From assembly GCA_021401465.1 (NCBI GenBank), contig JADDMT010000331.1:1-10286 (forward strand): a DNA stretch of 10,286 nt, in the 5' to 3' direction. Origin of the DNA: Teratosphaeria epicoccoides. Lineage: Eukaryota > Ascomycota > Dothideomycetes > Mycosphaerellales > Teratosphaeriaceae. Below, piece after piece: positions 8,665-10,286 of the stretch. A model generated the notes under the pieces. That model saw nothing but the letters and a program-made list of their open reading frames with translations. It had not been told where the DNA came from and searched no databases. The number at the start of each line of letters is the position of its first letter. Within the stretch, counting starts at the first letter, position 1. The position numbers and the translations under genes were made by a program.

Positions 8665-8772
8665 ATCGTACTTAATGTCACAGGTAAACGGCGTATACAC
8701 AGGGGTTTATGTAGTATTTAACAAGTACGATAGGGAGAGAGGGACTATCTGCTAGTTGTCTAGTCTTTTATA
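8665..8772 (-). promoter_or_regulatory. E3 promoter, self-primer and PBS
   Basis: TATAAAAG (8772-8765) is followed 41 nt later by ATCGTACTT (8731-8723). Its perfect 9-nt complement AAGTACGAT lies at 8673-8665, 2 nt beyond the LTR end at 8676. This is the arrangement by which Tf1-like elements prime reverse transcription with the 5' end of their own RNA instead of a tRNA. E2 shows nearly the same spacings. Confidence 0.6.
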
Positions 8773-8842
8773 GCCGGCCTCGTCAGGGGTTGCGTCGCAT
8801 AGGCCCTAGCCTGTGCCAAGACTTAGGGCCTCGCCCTTTACA
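8676..8842 (-). repeat. E3 5' LTR (about 167 bp)
   Basis: On the minus strand it starts TGTAAAGGG and ends CTGTGACA. The start coincides with the break in the neighbouring E2-family LTR. The end is set 2 nt before a sequence complementary to the predicted transcript start. It holds a clear TATAAAAG box (8772-8765). No second copy is in the window, so the ends rest on these signals only. Confidence 0.5.
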
Positions 8843-9129
8843 CATAGGAGAAAGGATCTGTCACGTAAGGACAGACACCTAGATCTATAGGGTTAGTCTA
8901 TAGACGTAGGTCTAACAGGTCTGTTAACAGATCTAACAGAGCTGTTATATCTCTCTAGTATATAGGGATGGCTTCAGGCTAGGCAGTTAGGAGATTCGTG
9001 CTTAATCTCTCCTTTCCTACTAAGGGGGATAGTTAGTTACAAGGTTTATTACTATTGTCAATATTCTTTACTACTCTTCTAGTCTAACACCTAATCCCCT
9101 TCCTGCTATCGGCACCTACCCTTATAACA
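8843..9129 (+). repeat. E2-family LTR, + orientation, 5'-truncated
   Basis: It matches the reverse complement of the E2 LTR from ATAGGAGAAAGG to the end TTATAACA, which corresponds to TTATGACA in E2 with one G-to-A change. The first part of the LTR is missing; E3's LTR starts at 8842. Sequence after 9129 does not resemble the E2 leader, so this is a solo LTR or a 3' LTR rather than a 5' LTR. Confidence 0.8.
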
Positions 9130-9234
9130 GAATGATTAGTACAAAGGTAATTCTAATTAGTAAGTAGGTAATATGAGTTAAACGCATTAAAGCTATAAGG
9201 GTATCTTAGCGTTCCTAAATACATAGGAGATTCT
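9130..9234. other. AT-rich spacer, nothing recognised
   Basis: This short stretch follows an LTR and precedes the 76-bp tandem repeat. I see no coding frame, RNA gene or repeat in it. Confidence 0.4.
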
Positions 9235-9386
9235 CTAGTAATCTGTCCTGCTCTACTACTCTGTTCGACAGAGTACTACAGAGTAACAGAGTACTCTGTA
9301 GCAGCTACGCCTAGTAATCTGTCCTGCTCTGCTACTCTGTTTGACAGAGTACTACAGAGTAACAGAGTACTCTATAGCAGCTATCC
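9235..9386. repeat. 76-bp tandem repeat, two units, internally palindromic
   Basis: Units 9235-9310 and 9311-9386 both begin CTAGTAATCTGTCCTGCTCT and differ at about five positions, mostly transitions. Each unit contains ACTCTGTT-CGAC-AGAGT style inverted repeats and the perfect palindrome CAGAGTACTCTG (the second unit has a changed last base). Such units could fold into hairpins. The family is unknown. Confidence 0.85.
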
Positions 9387-9402
9387 CTGCTTACTATGTA
9401 GA

Positions 9403-9444
9403 CTCTAACTAGCTAAAGCTTAGCTCTAACAGGCTAAAGCTTAG
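9403..9444. repeat. 21-bp tandem repeat, two units
   Basis: CTCTAACTAGCTAAAGCTTAG is followed directly by CTCTAACAGGCTAAAGCTTAG, and a third partial unit CTCTAG follows at 9445. Each unit contains the palindrome CTAAGCTTTAG-like AAGCTT core. No function can be read from it. Confidence 0.8.
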
Positions 9445-9464
9445 CTCTAGAATATTCCGTAACA

Positions 9465-9811
9465 GCTGTCTTGTTCCTATTAAAAGGTCAGATTACTCTG
9501 TCATACTACGAGATATTTTCATATTATATAGCTGATACGGTTAATACTAGGGGGCTATTAGAGCTGCATAGGTTCTAATGCCTACTCTTAGTATGTAGTA
9601 ACCCTACTACACATAGCAAGGGGGCCCTTTGTACATACGTTAGCTCGTATGTCATCTAAGTAGGATTAGTAGTCGACATAGGACGCCCCTACGTCGCTAA
9701 CCCTATAGTACCCCTACAGGGTTAGGCTCAGACATGCTTTCCCTAATTAAGGAGCATTAGGGGTTATAAGTACCCTTAACGCTACCTCTGCGATAAGCAG
9801 AAAGTAGCGCT
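9465..9811 (+). repeat. Circularly permuted E1-family LTR (copy B)
   Basis: Bases 9465-9532 match the last 68 bp of the E1 LTR (4561-4628). They are followed directly by 9533-9811, which match its first 279 bp (4285-4563) without indels. The two parts overlap by GCT at the break, and the final A of the LTR is absent at the junction. The copy is heavily transition-mutated compared with copies A and C. The break lies about 44 nt downstream of the TATAAG box, close to the expected transcript start, so the order may be R-U5-U3-R. Confidence 0.85.
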
Positions 9812-9813
9812 AT

Positions 9814-10161
9814 TGTTATGAGTGTCAGGAGTACTATAAGTTACAGGATCATGAGTGTCCTAAGTGCTATAAGTCATAGCATAGTTATAGGAGAAAGGAT
9901 CTGTTACGTGAGGACAGATCCCCGGATCTGTAGGGTTAGTCTACAGATCTATAGGCCTATAAGGGAGAAGGGATCTGTCATAGGAAGACAGACCCTCGGA
10001 TTTATAGGGTTAGTCTACAGATCTATAGACATAGATCTGTTAGGTCTGTCGACAGATCTAATAGAGCTGCTCTGTCTCTCTAGTATACAGGGATAGCTTT
10101 AGGACAGGCAGTTAGGAGCTTTATGCTTAATTCTTAGTTAATGCTCTCTTGCTTAGAGGAG
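9814..10161 (+). repeat. E2-family LTR, + orientation, 3'-truncated
   Basis: It begins TGTTATGAGTGTCAGGAGTAC, equivalent to the E2 LTR start TGTCATAGGTGTCAGGAGTAC. It keeps the AGATCT palindromes, the GGATCTGTTACGTGAGGACAGATCC-type inverted repeat, a mutated TATA site (10083) and the TTAATTCTTA stretch. Homology fades after about 10135, and an E1-family LTR begins at 10162, so it was probably split by that insertion. It sits 2 bp after the permuted E1-family LTR. Confidence 0.8.
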
Positions 10162-10286
10162 TGATACGGTTGATACTAGGGGACCATTTGAACCGCATGG
10201 GTTCTAATGGCCGCCCTTGGCATGCAGTGACCCTGCTACATATGGCAAGGGGGTCCTTCGTACATACGTTGGCTCGTATGTCGTCC
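10162..10286 (+). repeat. E1-family LTR (copy C), runs off the window
   Basis: It starts TGATACGG and matches copy A (4285 onward) at all but two of 125 positions. Both differences are transitions. It lacks the dense mutations of copy B, so it is probably a recent insertion, either a solo LTR or the 5' LTR of another E1-type element to the right. The upstream base context (TTAGAGGAG) differs from E1's polypurine tract. Confidence 0.85.

Larger units (their letters stand above)
8172..8842 (-). mobile_element. E3: third LTR element, 5' fragment, split by E2
   Basis: This minus strand fragment consists of a short LTR (8842-8676), a leader and the beginning of a coding frame that runs without a break to 8172, where E2's LTR starts. 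Its right end TGTAAAGGG begins exactly where an E2-family LTR (8843-9129) is cut, suggesting insertion into that LTR. The remainder should be left of E2. The family assignment is inferred from LTR, PBS and coding order only. Confidence 0.6.

Noticed and set aside
9235..9444. CRISPR-like array
   Set aside because: There are only two contiguous units with no unique spacers, in a eukaryotic retroelement setting.
9818..10096. + strand ORF of 92 codons
   Set aside because: It lies wholly inside an E2-family LTR and its Ile/Arg/Ser-rich product reflects the AGATCT repeats. It is not a gene.

Overview
The window looks like transposon-packed, probably heterochromatic DNA of a filamentous ascomycete (Pezizomycotina). 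I see no intact gene. Everything recognisable belongs to Ty3/gypsy-type LTR retrotransposons, and their reading frames are riddled with TAG and TAA stops where Gln or Trp is expected. Pro-to-Leu, His-to-Tyr and Asp/Gly-to-Asn/Ser changes accompany them. This is the C-to-T at CpA pattern, on both strands, of repeat-induced point mutation (RIP), which suggests the host group. I cannot name the genus.

Layout, best read as nested insertions. (1) Element E1, + strand, 1-4629: the 3' part of a chromovirus with RNase H tail, integrase, GPF module and chromodomain (2-1993). Next comes an unusual antisense gene with two introns and its own TATA promoter (1990-3486, minus), a noncoding tail, a polypurine tract (4271-4284) and the 3' LTR (4285-4629). 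(2) E1 sits inside the reverse transcriptase of element E2, minus strand, 4630-8171: RT start, protease, gag with a CCHC knuckle, leader and 5' LTR (7688-8171). (3) E2 in turn sits inside a gag-like frame of element E3, minus strand, 8172-8842, which keeps a short 5' LTR. (4) E3 interrupts an E2-family LTR (8843-9129). The missing halves of E1, E2 and E3 should lie left of the window.

The right end (9130-10286) is a mosaic: 76-bp and 21-bp tandem repeats, a circularly permuted copy of the E1 LTR (9465-9811), another E2-family LTR (9814-10161), and an almost unmutated E1-family LTR that runs off the end (10162-10286).

The most interesting signals are four. First, the spliced antisense gene carried inside E1, whose introns would survive retrotransposition because they are antisense to the genomic RNA. 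Second, two LTRs (E2, E3) that share a Tf1-like self-priming layout: TATA, then about 40 nt to a short motif complementary to a site 2 nt downstream of the LTR. Third, the permuted LTR, whose break falls at the predicted transcription start. Fourth, the inverted E2-family LTRs that could form double-stranded RNA. All calls are from reading the sequence; no database search was possible.
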